In this document: piece after piece, positions 10,046-21,838 of the stretch | How positions within the stretch are numbered: the first letter of the stretch is position 1 | How the letters are laid out: every line of letters begins with the position of its first letter | Assembly: GCA_022457155.1 (NCBI GenBank) | Contig: JAJGOT010000034.1 | Location: forward strand, 1,078,501-1,142,500 | Reading direction: 5' to 3' | DNA from: Cladopsammia gracilis | Lineage: Eukaryota; Cnidaria; Anthozoa; Scleractinia; Dendrophylliidae | Length of the DNA stretch: 64,000 nucleotides | Notes under the pieces: model-generated | The model's input: the letters and a program-made list of their open reading frames with translations, nothing else | Told to the model about the DNA's origin: nothing | Databases searched by the model: none | Program-made: the position numbers and the translations under genes

Positions 10046-10435
10046 TTTAAGGTGACTGCTAACAGTTTCCAGCACTTTCCAAAACTTAGATTTCGATGGG
10101 TCAATGTAACCACTCTTCATCAGTTGATGCTACAATCATGGTATCAAACGAATGCCCAGAGATTGGTGAACACGTTGTTATCATTTTTATGACACAATAT
10201 ATGTCATCATAGCAACCTTAATTTTAGCATTAAGTTAAATTAAGGGTGTTTTCAGCAAGCTATACTGTTGCTATGGTAACATATTGCGTCACAAAAATGA
10301 TAACAACGTGTCCACCAATCACTGGGCATTCCTACGATACCATGATTGTAGCATCAACTGATAAAGAGTGGTTATAATGACCCATCAAAATCTAAGTCTT
10401 GGAAAGTGCTGGAAACTGTTGGGAGCCACCTTAAA
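10046..10435. mobile_element. Long hairpin MITE inside the intron
   Basis: Two arms of roughly 170-180 bp are near-perfect reverse complements. The left arm starts aaggtgactgctaacagttt (10049) and the right arm ends gttgggagccacctt (10432). Both contain cagcactttccaa and gatgctacaatcatgg or their complements. The loop is short (about 10215-10255). The structure is that of a foldback MITE without coding sequence. Confidence 0.85.
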
Positions 10436-10620
10436 ATCGCTTTGTCAACTTTATAGTTTAGTACAGTTTTAATAAGGGGGGGGGGGGGAGCTTGTCCGCA
10501 GAAGCAAAAAGGCTTGACGGGTTCGACGGAAGTGCGTCGTGACCGCTTTTTTTATTTTTAAGACGGAAACGCACGAGATTGGTTCCAGGGGCCCTTGTTG
10601 ACGAGAGACCCTTTTTAACC

Positions 10621-11185
10621 CGTGAATAAGGGCATGCGTAATGAACGGGTTATCGGAAGCGATGTGGACTCACTCACTCACTCACTCACTCACTCGCTCG
10701 ATCGTTCCATCACTCATCCGTTAACTTTCCTCGATAATTCCGCTTTTCGTGGCAACGGAAGCGTCGATCGCCGAAAAATGGGACAATTTGAAGGCCCTTC
10801 TCTGATGTTTTGTATCTTAAGTCCGTAAATGGAACATTTCAACCGATCCGCGAACTTGAAATGGATTTTTTGAATGTAAACACGCAAAATACCGCTTAGA
10901 TACATTTAAGTACTTAAATTTCACAGCGCTAATTGGCATATTCTAATTAGCTCAGTCTGTACGGTGCTTGCCTTACGTTTCAAAGGGCCGGAGTTCGAAT
11001 CTGGCGGAAGCCACTTTCAGATTTTTTTTTTTTTTTTTTTTTTCAAATTGGACAATTGATGTACTGTTTTTTTCTTTGCATTCGTTACATTTAATTTAAA
11101 AAACACCGCAATATCGCGTTACCGTTAGCATTTCTTATTCACGGGTTGGCTCACAGGAGCCTTTGATTATAGATACAGGCTACTT
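10621..11185 (+). mobile_element. tRNA-headed composite repeat (SINE-like), copy 1
   Basis: Contains a tRNA-like module with a pol III box A (TAGCTCAGTCT, 10948-10958) and box B (AGTTCGAATCT, 10992-11002), then a T-tract and a tail including tttaatttaaaa and gcatttcttattcac. The upstream part has gaacgggttatcgg and a (cact)n run. All these blocks recur in the same order at 32831-33428 with a different tRNA-like head. The T-arm folds only with a shifted stem, so it is a degenerate tRNA, not a working tRNA gene. Confidence 0.6.
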
Positions 11186-11460
11186 CACAATAGAAATGAC
11201 TAGAATTTAGTAATGCTTATCTGGCGTTACTGTCTTATGAGGTCTAATGAGATAGGGAATTTCAACAAATTTCAAATTCAAGAAATATAATTCAAGAAAT
11301 ATACATTGCTCTTGTAAACTCAATCTGGAACTTACGATAGTTATGCTATATGAGTATCCAAGTGTCACCTAGGCAAGAAGGTTAACATTTTATTTTAATT
11401 CAGGAAAATTTTTACGCTGTGTTGACTGTTGACACTTAGGTTTCTCGTTTATTCTTTTAG

Positions 11461-14168
11461 ATCCGTCTCCAAAAGTGAACCACTTCAAAAACCAACAAGA
11501 GGTACCGATATTTGAATCTGGGAAAAAAGAACGATACCTTACCGATCAAGCAGTGGACATACTGTTAAGACAAGCCCCTCTTGTTGAAATGTGCAGTAAA
11601 CAACCCCTGGCCGTTCGGCAAAACATGTCATTCCTTGTCAATACCAGCAAGTTAAGTAACTGGAAGGATTTAAAAGCAGACCGAAACGGGGTTTATAGTG
11701 GCGTTCTTCGATGTGGTGTCTGGACAGTGTCTTGTGATGTAAGCAAAAATGAGACTCTTGTTGACATTCTTGCCAGAAAGAAAGAGAATTTAAAAAACGA
11801 CAACGAGTACCACCTAACCATTAATTCCAGGAGAAACAAGGCATCGCCAACACTTGTCCGTTCGATATTCCTGTTGACAAACAAGACTGGGAAGATTGTA
11901 AATGATGCCTGCCTCTTACAATACCATATTGTATCAGGCGAAGAGACCGTGGATGTCCAAGTGCAACCCCACGGAAACCGAAAAGAAGGCCAAACGCGCC
12001 CCTTTCATCCAACGGCCTCAAGCACCCTAGAGAAAATTCACGAAGGCCTTTCTGATAGTGGGAATATTGCAAAGGTTTATCGAAATGTTTTGGGAGCTGC
12101 TGGAGGTCCGTCACACGCTACCAATCCAAGTGCTCTTCCCAGGGGAAAGAGGCAAGTAATCAATATGAAGTTTTCAAGACATGGTTCAAACGATCCAGTC
12201 AACGACCTGTTAGTTTATGCAAGGCATAAAGAAAATTCTCCTGTCCTGCATCATTCTGATGTCCCGACTGATTCATGGGTTTTAGGAACGGAGGTGATGT
12301 GTACAGATATCTCTCGTTTCACGACTTCTAAAAAGATGAGCTATCCCCTTTCCATTGATCCGACCTTCAATATGGGACCCTTTGAAGTTACGCCCGTTGT
12401 ATACAAGCATCTGTTTCTGAAATCTAGGCGGACAGGCGAGAATCCAATCTTTTTAGGGCCTACTATGTTACACCATCGGAAGACAGTAGAAAATTACCGA
12501 ATTCTCTCGTCTGTGTGCGCAACCAACATAAAACATCTGAATCAAGCAAGAGGTTTCATGACTGACGGTGAAGAAGCATTGATTCAAGCCTGGAGTGCAG
12601 ACATGCCTAAGGCAAAACACCTACGCTGTTTCAAACACTTTGAGGGTAATTGCAAAGAGAAACTTAGGAAAATAGGTATCTGCGACGCAAAACACCAGAA
12701 AGCGTTTCTCACCAAAGTGTTTGGAATCAGAGATAAGGAAGAAGGGATCCTGGATGCAGAGGATAAAAAAGACCTTAAAAGAAGACTGCAGGCCTCGAAG
12801 GAAGAGTTGGATAGGGAGGAGAGAAAGACACTTGGCAAGGGGAACGCATATGAATGCAAGTTCTGGAAGTACCTGGAAACAAACTACGAAATGATGAAGG
12901 AAAACATGATTGCCAAGGTTCGACGCAAGGGTGGTTTGAAAGACGGTCCTGATGGCAAACCAATCCGATCATACACAAACCCATCAGAATCCATGAACCA
13001 TGTGATGTCCACTTTGAAGAAGGATGCTGTTTCAAGTAAGAATGAAAAAGAAAAATGTTTGACTAAGCTCGAATTCACCACCTTAGTGTTTGAAGAAATT
13101 CACAAGAAGCAGCAGGATGAGTTGCGTTTGGCGATCGCTGGAATAAGTGAAGAATATGAACTTTCGAAGCTAGTGGCTCGCCTTGAGGTCTCGGCTGACA
13201 CATGGTGTAGCTGGTCAACCGAAGAAAGGGAGAAGTACGTCGAGGACATGAACAAAATTTCAGTTGAAGAAGCATTGGAGGGAAAATGTATTCGTGAGCC
13301 AGATGTACCAAAACAGTTACCAGGGAGAGAATTCACCGAGTTGTCCGTAGACGTAGCCCAATTTTTGGAGAAAAATATTGGATACAAGTCAGTTACGGCA
13401 AGACATGTCGCGGAAAACGCACTGCTCTTAGTAAACCACCCACTTGCCATCCAGGAGCAGCCAACCTTACAACCGGCCAGTAACAAATTTGAAGTTGCTG
13501 CAGTACACGCCAAGAACGGTAGAGTACAGTGTACAGTTAACACCAATTTCGTATCATGCAATTGTCCCAGCTACAAATTTGATAATATTTGTAAGCATTC
13601 CATTGCTGTTGCTCAGGTTAAAGGCTGTCTTGAAATTCACTTGAACAACGTTGCAAAGAAATCAAGGTCAAGCTCAAAGACTGCTTTGGCAGAAGCCAAT
13701 GTAGACAAACAGCGAGCAGGGAAAAAAGGTGGCAAAAACAAATACAAGTATCGTCCGTTGAAACAACAGAGCGCAACAACTGAAGTACCGCAAGCAAGTC
13801 GCAGTGATGGAGTGTACACAGAATTACATCATAACGACAATCCTTTCGTGGTCCGCATTCTTCCTGAAGAGGCAAAGAAGTGTAAAACCTGTAACCTGGA
13901 CTTCTGTCACCGGCAACGACACATCCCTTTTGATTTGGTCCTGGAACACAAAGAAAGGTGGTATTTTCCAAAAGATGGCGATTGGAAAAATAAAGTTCCG
14001 ACAAACAAAGAGGCAAAGAGATTTTATCATCCAAACTTGCAGAAATGTCTCAAACCTAGGTTTCCGTACATCTCATCCCAGTATATACACATTCCCGACG
14101 AAACGCTCCTAGAACTACAGGAGTCACACAAGGAACTTCTCAGACGGGAATTTCAATTAGAAATATGA
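11461..14168 (+). CDS. MULE-type transposase / SWIM zinc finger terminal exon
   Basis: An open exon of 902 codons after acceptor attcttttag; it joins in phase with the exon ending at 9804. Numbering from the codon at 11475: candidate MULE transposase core from about 280 to 520 with Asp295 (SIDPTFNMG), Asp364 (MTDGEEA) and Glu505 (NPSESMN); SWIM zinc finger CNCPSYKFDNICKH at 695-708 (CxCx8CxH); basic linker; and a C-terminal Cys/His cluster (CKTCNLDFCHRQRHIPF). MULE transposases typically combine a DDE core with a SWIM finger. The ORF is undamaged over 2.7 kb and belongs to a spliced gene, and I see no terminal inverted repeats around it. That is compatible with either a young element or a host gene derived from one. 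Likely nuclear and DNA-binding. Confidence 0.8.
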
Positions 14169-15230
14169 GACATACTGTATTTAGAATCGTTAAAAAACGA
14201 GCCAGCATATCGGTTTCATCGGTGTGCTTTAACGCTGAATGGACATGAAAAAGACAAGGCAATTTTCCACTGTAATTTCAATTATATTAAATGCCAAGGT
14301 ACTATAGGGCCCCTTCTGCTGTTAGCCGGAAAAGCATTACTTGTATCTTTCTGTTACTCTTCACTGGAACGCACCATAACTATATAAGGAAAACTCAAGG
14401 ACTAACAGTAGTTTAAAGTGCTTTTTACCAGTGGACAATTAGTATGTGAGCCTCATTGGCTTTTTAAACAGTTAAAGAAAGACGGACATTTTGGCAGAAG
14501 ACAATTTAATCATTTCATAGATGTGTATGGCACCTTGTTCTTGTTATGTTACGTTTATGTTTGCCAATTATTGCTTCGAACGATAGTCACAGTAGTGTTG
14601 TAGCGAATGGTGCGTTTATCACATTCAACGTTCACCTACTCGTAGCCGCTTCTCAATGTGGGAAATGGATGAATTTAAAGTATATTGTTTGTTACACGTT
14701 TCAGTTTTCGAAACTCAATGAGTCGCTTTCTATTGACCACAAATTTTCCCAGTAAGTGGATGAACTCGAGATGATAGTTACCATGTCACTGGAAATTGGA
14801 AAGCAATCAAACAACAATCGTTGGTACTCAAGTTTTACTTTTCGGATGTTCCAAATGATTAGAACTGAACGGAAGTCAATGTGCGTAAAAAAACGTGAGT
14901 GATTTATTTTGACACCGCGCGAGGGTTTTTTTTTAATGTACGTATTTTCGTGTAAATTGGAATTTATTTCCATTTTGGAAAAAAACAAATCCCAAAGAAA
15001 GACTTGTTGGATGCTGCATACCAGGACCCAGTGCTAACTTCCATGTGACATTATGGTCGCACAGGGGTCCTTATTTGTACCATTGCATCCGGTATGGGCA
15101 TTGATGAAAAGGAGTCGGACAGTCATGTTACTGTTGCGTTACACCCTACATGTATTCGAAGGTTCCCGGACGACAGCGTGCTTTTGTAATCGCTCGCAAT
15201 AAATAGCTTGAACATGGACTCTGGCCTCTG
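14169..15230. other. 3' flank of the MULE gene and probable LTR
   Basis: No gene. From about 15003 the sequence probably belongs to a Gypsy LTR (aataaatagcttgaacatgg near 15199, then a primer-binding-like site at 15263). The LTR start is not certain. Confidence 0.4.
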
Positions 15231-15262
15231 TTCCCTCTTCCCCAAACTCGCCTAGCATAGCA

Positions 15263-15277
15263 TGGTGTCAGAAGTGG
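15263..15277 (+). other. Retroelement primer binding site
   Basis: tggtgtcagaagtgg directly follows the LTR-like end. The same tggtgtcaga start is found after the Gypsy LTR at 53266, in line with a tRNA-primed Ty3/Gypsy element. Confidence 0.55.
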
Positions 15278-15689
15278 TTTGAAATCCAGCCCCTGCTTTT
15301 CTTTAACACCAAGACAGCCACTCTAAACGACATCTGAACAAATCAGCAGTGAAATCAATCACCTACTTCACATCTCCAGGCTTGGGCACCGCTTCGATCC
15401 TCTTGCCATGCCAAAACGTAACAAATCACTCCTCGATGTACAAGCTGTACGATCCAATTGTGACCATTACCACCACTGGGAAACCCGGTTTCATGATTAC
15501 TGCTTGCTTGAAGGGTACAGAAACCCTGCTAAAGACCGTCTCGCATAAACAGCAGACCATTACATCGCAATGAAGAGGCCCTTTGAGCTTGCTGTCCTTT
15601 GTAGTGCAATTCCTGCTTCCGAATGGAACACTCACCGCTGCGGGACGCTGTTCCTTTGGTATAAATGCGGACGAATTCATGAGACAAAT

Positions 15690-16641
15690 TCCTCTTCCAT
15701 CTTAACGATTCCTTCACCCATTTTCGGGAAGATATTTTCTATAGAGACAGTCAGTGCAAACCTGATGATGCACCTTTCACCTTGGCTTTTGTGGTCAGTC
15801 AAGCCCTATCATTTGAAGCAGCTCAACAAACAAACAAGCTGCTGGCTGCCTCTACTATTGAAGAACTGGTCCATTACACTGCACCTGCAAGTGCCAACAA
15901 AGGCATCCAAAATCCCCTGGTAGACCCACCAGACCTGGAAACAGGGCCTGTTTTTCCTGTGGTAGCAAACAACAACACTCTCATGACATGTGCCCAGCGT
16001 CAGGAGAAATCTGCAGCTACTGCTGCAAAACTGGCCATTTCGCAAACGTCTGCCAACAGGCCGCGAAAGACCAGGGATCTTCCAGAAATAGCCCCCAATA
16101 CTCTACCCCACCAGGCCCCAAACTGGAACACATCAGACTGCTTCAACAAGAAAACAGCTCCTATGCCCCTCCCGAGGATGGCATCCAGTATGAGAACTGC
16201 TTCATCCTCTCTCTCTTGGACAAACAACTATCTGATCTTGCCACCGCAGCAACTACCCCACCCTTGCTCCACCCACCTCCCGCAGACAAAGGCCATTTCG
16301 TCATGCTTTATTTAAGGAGCCCAGATTCCCACTTCAGTAAACAAATTCCTTTCCAGATCGATTCCGCAGCTTCCTGCAATACATTGCCATCCAAGCACCT
16401 CTCTGACATGCCTTGGGTCAAGATCTCTTCCTCCAAGACTGTGATACTACCCTATGCAAGTCCAGCAATCAAACCAATCGACCAAGTCACACTTACCGCC
16501 ATGAGAGTCAGCTCTACATTTGATCTCACCTTTCAAGTCATAAACACTGATCAACCCGCCCTACTCAGTATAGAAGCCAGTAAAACACTTGGCGTGCTAA
16601 CTCTCAATACTGACTTTATAAGGAAATGCTTTACCACTTAG
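15690..16641 (+). pseudogene. Ty3/Gypsy gag-protease relic
   Basis: A gag-like segment (about 15780-15975) is in one frame. The nucleocapsid and protease follow in another, from 15988, so there is a frameshift near 15970. The CCHC knuckle CSYCCKTGHFANVC (CX2CX4HX4C) is intact. The protease active site reads QIDSAASC (Asp codon at 16360). The ORF stops at 16641, before any reverse transcriptase, so the element is truncated. It follows an LTR-like end and primer site at 15263. Confidence 0.8.
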
Positions 16642-18010
16642 AAATTTTTCCCTGTTCATGGGCTTCCATGGAAAAGCACAAAATTTCTACGTGTGAATTT
16701 CGGAGATCACGACACATTTGCAATTTATTAACTTTCATTTGAAAATACATTTTCTTTCCCTCACAATTCGCTCTTGCAAATATAAGATAAAATACAAGTG
16801 GTAAGTACTTGAATTACCACATGGCCCTTTAGGTGGATTTATTTGCATACGCGTAGAGCTCTCCCCTTTGAACGTGCAAATTTTTCACTCAGTCATCTCC
16901 GCTCCTGTGCCGAAAGCTACATGAAAACTCTGGAGTTCTCAGTTGTCTCCAAACTCGAGAATTAGTGAACATCCTGTGTTAGAATGGAATGCATTCAAGG
17001 AAAAACCTAAACCATAAAGTTCGAACACAGAATTTTTAAATCCTAAAAATATCAAATATGCTCAGCAGTGTTCAAGTGAGTAACTCCAGAACAGGAGACG
17101 GAGATGATGGACATCCATCAAACTCGACTTTTCGTCTAGACTTTGTCGGTATAAGCATTCGCTGCAAAAAAATTCACCCATTGATTGGAGAGAGTTTATT
17201 TCTATCCAAGCATGGCCGGGTGCAGTTGAGTTTGCTCTCTGCCCTTGTGCTTGCTTGCTTTTCGTTTCCCAGTATTTGCAGTGTAGGGGATAATGACAAG
17301 GAAGGGAATGCTGAAAAGAAAACTGAGGTATGTTATCACTATTATAACAGGTCAGAGAAGTTTTAAAGACAGTCGAATGAAAGCCGTTTTGCACGTGCTT
17401 GATTAATTCTCTTATGCATGTAAATGTCTATTATTTTCAGTATATTATTGTAAGTTGGGTTTTCATTTGCGTTTACTTTAGGTGGTTTTCGTTTGGTTGA
17501 AAGCAGATCTGCTGAAAAGCCATTATATGTTTTCGTCTATAAAGGCTGAAAAAGTGAAGTATCTAGGCTCTACGATGGATTAACATTTGCAAGAATACAC
17601 GTAACCGGGATGATGGCATTTATCTGCCACATGGCCGGATTTCAGAAATTTTCATTTTTCGTCATATAACGATGCTTGTTGTAAAATCTTTTGTCACTTC
17701 CCTGAAGAAGGCTAGAAATGTAGTGATTTTGATATATCGTCATACGAAATTTTTAACCAGTGTTATGTTTTTACTTTTATATATATTATCATGAATATGA
17801 ATTCACCTGGTTACGACGCCATTGTTAAAGTATATTGGCCGCGGTCATGGGAGGTGGGGGTCTCTACTCCCTTATTTCCCAAACGGGGACGTGCCGCTGG
17901 ATAAGGCATATTTTTTCGTTTGCAATGAGCAGTCTTTTAAAAGGGTAGCCTGTTATAATTAAACAGCATTGCTTCGCTTGGCCATGAAGCCGAAAGTCAC
18001 TTTCATAGCC
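16642..18010. other. Non-coding stretch with a possible small exon and a Penelope-like tail
   Basis: At about 17272-17329 a segment lies between a pyrimidine-rich acceptor (cgtttcccag) and a donor (gtatgtta), but it has no recognisable homology. Around 17699-17760, ccctgaagaaggctagaaatg followed by tatatcgtcatacgaaattt resembles the 3' tails of Penelope-like elements. Both are weak calls. Confidence 0.3.
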
Positions 18011-18780
18011 TTCAACAAATGGACGCCAACAAACCATTTGTAGTCGAAGAATTGAAATTAAAGTATGGTGAAGGGCAAATTACTGAAGACGTAATTTCCC
18101 CAAAATGCGGAAAAAATTTGACTGCTATTCCAGTGGAGTCTTTGAGGGCGAGAATGGCCTTTTGTAGGTCTATGCCCGACAGTGCGTTTTGTGATGGCTG
18201 TTTAGCAGAGTCCAATTAGCCCAAAATAAAAACCAAAACTGATAAACATGTTAGACTGTACATATTGGACTGAGACGAAGTTTTAAGGCTAAGATCAATA
18301 GAGAACAAAAGACGACGATAGTGGGCGAGATTTGGCCGATTTGATCATCATCATTAAGCTTCAATTTCAAATTTGTCCATTCTTTTTGTTAGAAAGCAAA
18401 CATCTACCTGCTATCTAATTTTCTTGCACTTGCATAAAGTTAAAAATTCTCGTCTTCTCTTGTTGTCATTTCCATTGATCTTCCGTGTTTTTGTTGCTCA
18501 AAAGTTATACCGAGTCAGTAAAAAAAAAACACAGTTTTGGACTTTTCTTTATTGTGAGTATGTTGTAATTAGAAAGATCTGTTCCAGTTGAATTTTTTTG
18601 GTTGGACAGTTAAAATTATTTCTTATCTTAGCCCTGTTTGAAACATTGAGGTTTTTTCCATCAATTGGTGCTATAATGATATAAGTAAAAAACAATCAAT
18701 GTTCCAGTTTCATTATTAAATTGTTGTTTCATTGAACTGTTACATTGTATTTTGCAACGTAAGATATCATTTTCAACCAA
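18011..18780. other. Short unassigned ORF and AT-rich flank
   Basis: An ORF at 18019-18219 (66 codons) has two Cys near its end (FCDGCLAESN) but no family I recognise. The rest is AT-rich with no structure noted. Confidence 0.3.
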
Positions 18781-19203
18781 GGGTGCGTTCCATTGACCCT
18801 ATTCCGGAATAACAATAAATGGAATAACCCCGAATACCCATTTGATTGAGTCGCTGGGAGCAGAATGCTTGAATAATCCAGAATGATGACGTCACATCGT
18901 CCTCACCTTGGGGCCTTTTTCAAAACAACAAACAAAATGGCTACCGCCAGCGACCATGTGCCGGCTACCATGTGCGAAGAAAATGAGTTGTTACTCAAAA
19001 AAGGTTACTCCTGGAGTCGGAAAGAGAGGCTTCTCTTCACTTCCTTGTATGAAGAAATGAAAGAGAAGTTTCAAAACGTCAACTACAAAAAGAAACAAGT
19101 TGGAAAGGGAAGAATCGTTTTATTGACCTACGGACGGAATGGCTATTCTGGAATAATCCTGGATATATTCTTATTCCGGAATAGGGTCAATCAAACGCAA
19201 CCC
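18781..19203. mobile_element. Harbinger-like MITE with Myb-like ORF
   Basis: Ends are inverted: gggtgcgttc/cattgaccctattccggaat at 18781 against ttattccggaatagggtcaatcaaacgcaaccc ending 19203. The interior (about 18937-19120) encodes a Myb/SANT-like segment with KGYSWSRKERLLFTSLYEEM. TIRs of this gggtgcgtt...attgaccct type go with Harbinger-class elements. Target duplication not clear. Confidence 0.75.
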
Positions 19204-19378
19204 AAATCAAACTCAGCAGAATTCAATTTTTTTAATCAGGTCACTTTCATCAAGGAGGGATAAGGTAGTGTTACCGCTATAAAGCTCATGTTTAGGAATT
19301 ATAAGCATAGTGACCCCACAGAACTAGTGCATAATTATTTTTATTTACAAAGCGAAAAGAGTTTGCCCGGTCTCTCTC

Positions 19379-19606
19379 GTGCTTGCATATTTAAGTCCAA
19401 GAGGTACCTCTCCGTGTCGACTTTTCTGCTGGACGGATCTTTCACCAATTTCTCGAAATTTTTTTACAAAGGCATTAGCTGATTCCCTTCGTTTTTGTGA
19501 CCTCTACGTGTTGGGTTATAAATCTCACAGTTTTAGGATTGGAGCAGCATCTTGGGTGGCAGCCAAGGACATGACAGATGCACTAATCGGGGCTTTGGGA
19601 GATTGA
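19379..19606 (+). pseudogene. Tyrosine recombinase C-terminal fragment
   Basis: The translation includes SHSFRIGAASWVAA, which matches the HxxR box of phage-integrase-type tyrosine recombinases (His and Arg present), preceded by SPISRNFFTKAL. The reading stops before the final Tyr-containing box (GALGD then stop), so it is truncated. DIRS-like or related YR elements are the likely source. Confidence 0.6.
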
Positions 19607-19897
19607 AATCAAATGCACCTTCTATAGCATCAAAGTCATAGCTATGTGCCATATGCCTACAATTTAAACCATAGGGCAGAGCGTTTGTGCAGAGGCCAAA
19701 TGACCTTGCACTATGGTCCTATCTCAAGAAAAAACATACAGTCATGCCTTGATTTAGAGAGCATTCAAACATGGTGCAAGGTTTTTTAGCAGGGGCCAGT
19801 CTCGCTGTGGTTGATCATGCTTCCTGAAAAGCTAGGAGATGTTATTTGTCGTTGGAACAAACAGCGAATGGATAGCACTGAATGTTTGAGCAGGGGC

Positions 19898-20100
19898 CAA
19901 TAGACCTCCTTAGCTTGTATGTTTTGTTTCCCTAATGTAGGTCATGTGATGTAACTTTAGAGAACTGTTTCTTTTAGATTTTGTTTTCTTCATGTGCATA
20001 TGTATGCATAATTTATGAAAAGACAAAGGGCAAATTCCCTTGAGAACATCATATGTCCTACATTGGGAAAACAAAACATACAAGCTAAAGAGGTCTATTG
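19898..20100. mobile_element. MITE, 203 bp
   Basis: Inverted ends of about 50 bp: caatagacctccttagcttg at 19898 and caagctaaagaggtctattg ending 20100, extending through tatgttttgttt and cctaatgtagg. No ORF. Confidence 0.8.
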
Positions 20101-21600
20101 TCTCAGTGTTATTATTCGCTCTGGCACTGAAAGTTTGGAGCCTTAGTTATTGTGTCAAGTCAAGCAGGTTATAATTTTTAATTGGGCACCAAGTGAGCAG
20201 GGGCCACTGGGTTACATCATAATTTGTATTGTGTAGGGTCCATTACCATGGCTTCGGGTGGGACGGCCCTTGCTAGTTCACTCAAGCAAAGCTGTGCAGA
20301 GTTTGCCCTCACCTTTGCTGGAAATAAATCACGATTTCTAGATTTCATGTTATTTGGTTTAGTTGTTACCAAAGAAACGGCCATGTGAGTGGCGTTTCTG
20401 GATTCAAGAAACTCTTAGCGCATGCCTATACACAATTTTCGTGTGTTTTTGTTTTTGATCATGAACTGATCATCAAAAGGCACTGAGCAAGATTGTTTGA
20501 TATCCTTCAAACTAAATTTGGAATTTCATAACTAAAGTGTTTGCTGGTGAAGTGAAATTCACAATTTCAATTACGATAGTGTCATTGTATGATATTTTTT
20601 AGGTTTTCAGCACTTATCAGCTTACACAACATTCTTGGGTTATCAACATTTTGGGAACGCACATGGCTGTAAGGTTAATTAACAAAATAGTCCAGTTTTA
20701 AACCCCCCCGGGTTTTCTTTCATATCACAGGTATACAGGGAACACAATTACGTCCACGTTGTAGTTACAGTTTTGAATTTGTTTACGTTCCGAACACTGA
20801 AATGAATACTGATTTCTTGTGATCCTTCCGAACTTTTTACAATATCATTGTTAAAACAAATACTTAATATACAGTTTTAATGATAAAGTTCCCATTTCAT
20901 GCTTATTCATCATTTTGAAGTAATTTCTGTCTCTTTTGGTAAAAGTCGCAATAATTGCTTTTCTTTTCTTTTTTATCCTTGGCATTTTATCATTCCCAAT
21001 TCTTATCCGCCATCGCAATCTGACTGTGGGTTGGTGTTTGTGTATGGTGTATGCCATTTGCCTATTTTCTCTTCTACACGTGCAAGTATCAGTCACTGGG
21101 AAAATGTGTTCAACAAAATTTGCAGAAATCATTATCTCATTGTTGTAAAAAGTTTAACGACTTGTGCATTTTAAAATTGAATAAAGTTTTATATCTTCTT
21201 GTAAAATTAAATTCAATTAAAACGTTAAAAATGACTTCCTGTATTTTGAAAGCTTTTTAAGAAAAGGGTGAATTTGGGCGCCAAAAAACCGAAGTGCTTC
21301 TTTGTTTGCTAAAAATGAAACCAGATTGTTAAAAAAGAATGGACAGAAACAGAAAAAAATGATCAAACTCATAAATTGACAGAAATCCCCAATCAGGACT
21401 GGACCTTTCATGACAGCAAACCACAATTGTATTTTGCCGCAGTATAAACATTTTTTTTCAAACACAAGTTCATGCCATGTCGAGTTTTTTTCATGAGCAT
21501 CTGGCTCAGACGTGTAGTAGACTTCGTTACATAGCGTGACGGCCTGTCACGTGACATTATGGACCGAAAAGAACTGTGGACTTTTAGGACCACGTTGCTT
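20101..21600. other. Non-coding stretch
   Basis: AT-rich with only overlapping short ORFs on both strands and no domain. Its last part may hold the start of the BEL LTR. Confidence 0.5.
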
Positions 21601-21760
21601 GACATGATTGTGTATTGCGAGTAGTTTTACTGTACGTTGAGTTCGATTAAACCTTGGATTATGTGGATTTGAGCCTGAACTTCTCTTGTAACCGGTGTAA
21701 TACAGTCCTCGGATGTGCACTAACCTTTGAACAAGGCGTCCTTAGTAGCCCTCTCTTACA

Positions 21761-21777
21761 TGGTCCTTCGAGCCAGA
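21761..21777 (+). other. BEL/Pao primer binding site
   Basis: tggtccttcgagccagat lies directly after a sequence ending ttaca and 62 bp before the gag ATG. This tggtccttcga type is usual for BEL/Pao elements. The LTR should end at 21760; its start was not located. Confidence 0.6.
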
Positions 21778-21838
21778 TAAGTTTTGATTCACCGAGTGCA
21801 CGGCATCCTTCTGCTTACCTGAAGTGATCCTATAGACG

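Noticed and set aside
10940..11012. A functional tRNA gene
   Set aside because: Box A and box B are present, but the T-stem only pairs when shifted and no good acceptor stem forms. The sequence is part of a dispersed repeat.
13100..14034. Long minus-strand ORFs opposite the MULE exon
   Set aside because: They are shadows of a well-supported plus-strand exon with recognisable motifs.
17058..17366. 102-codon ORF with a hydrophobic stretch
   Set aside because: No family match. It spans candidate splice sites and has no supporting context, so I mention only a possible exon in the gap note.
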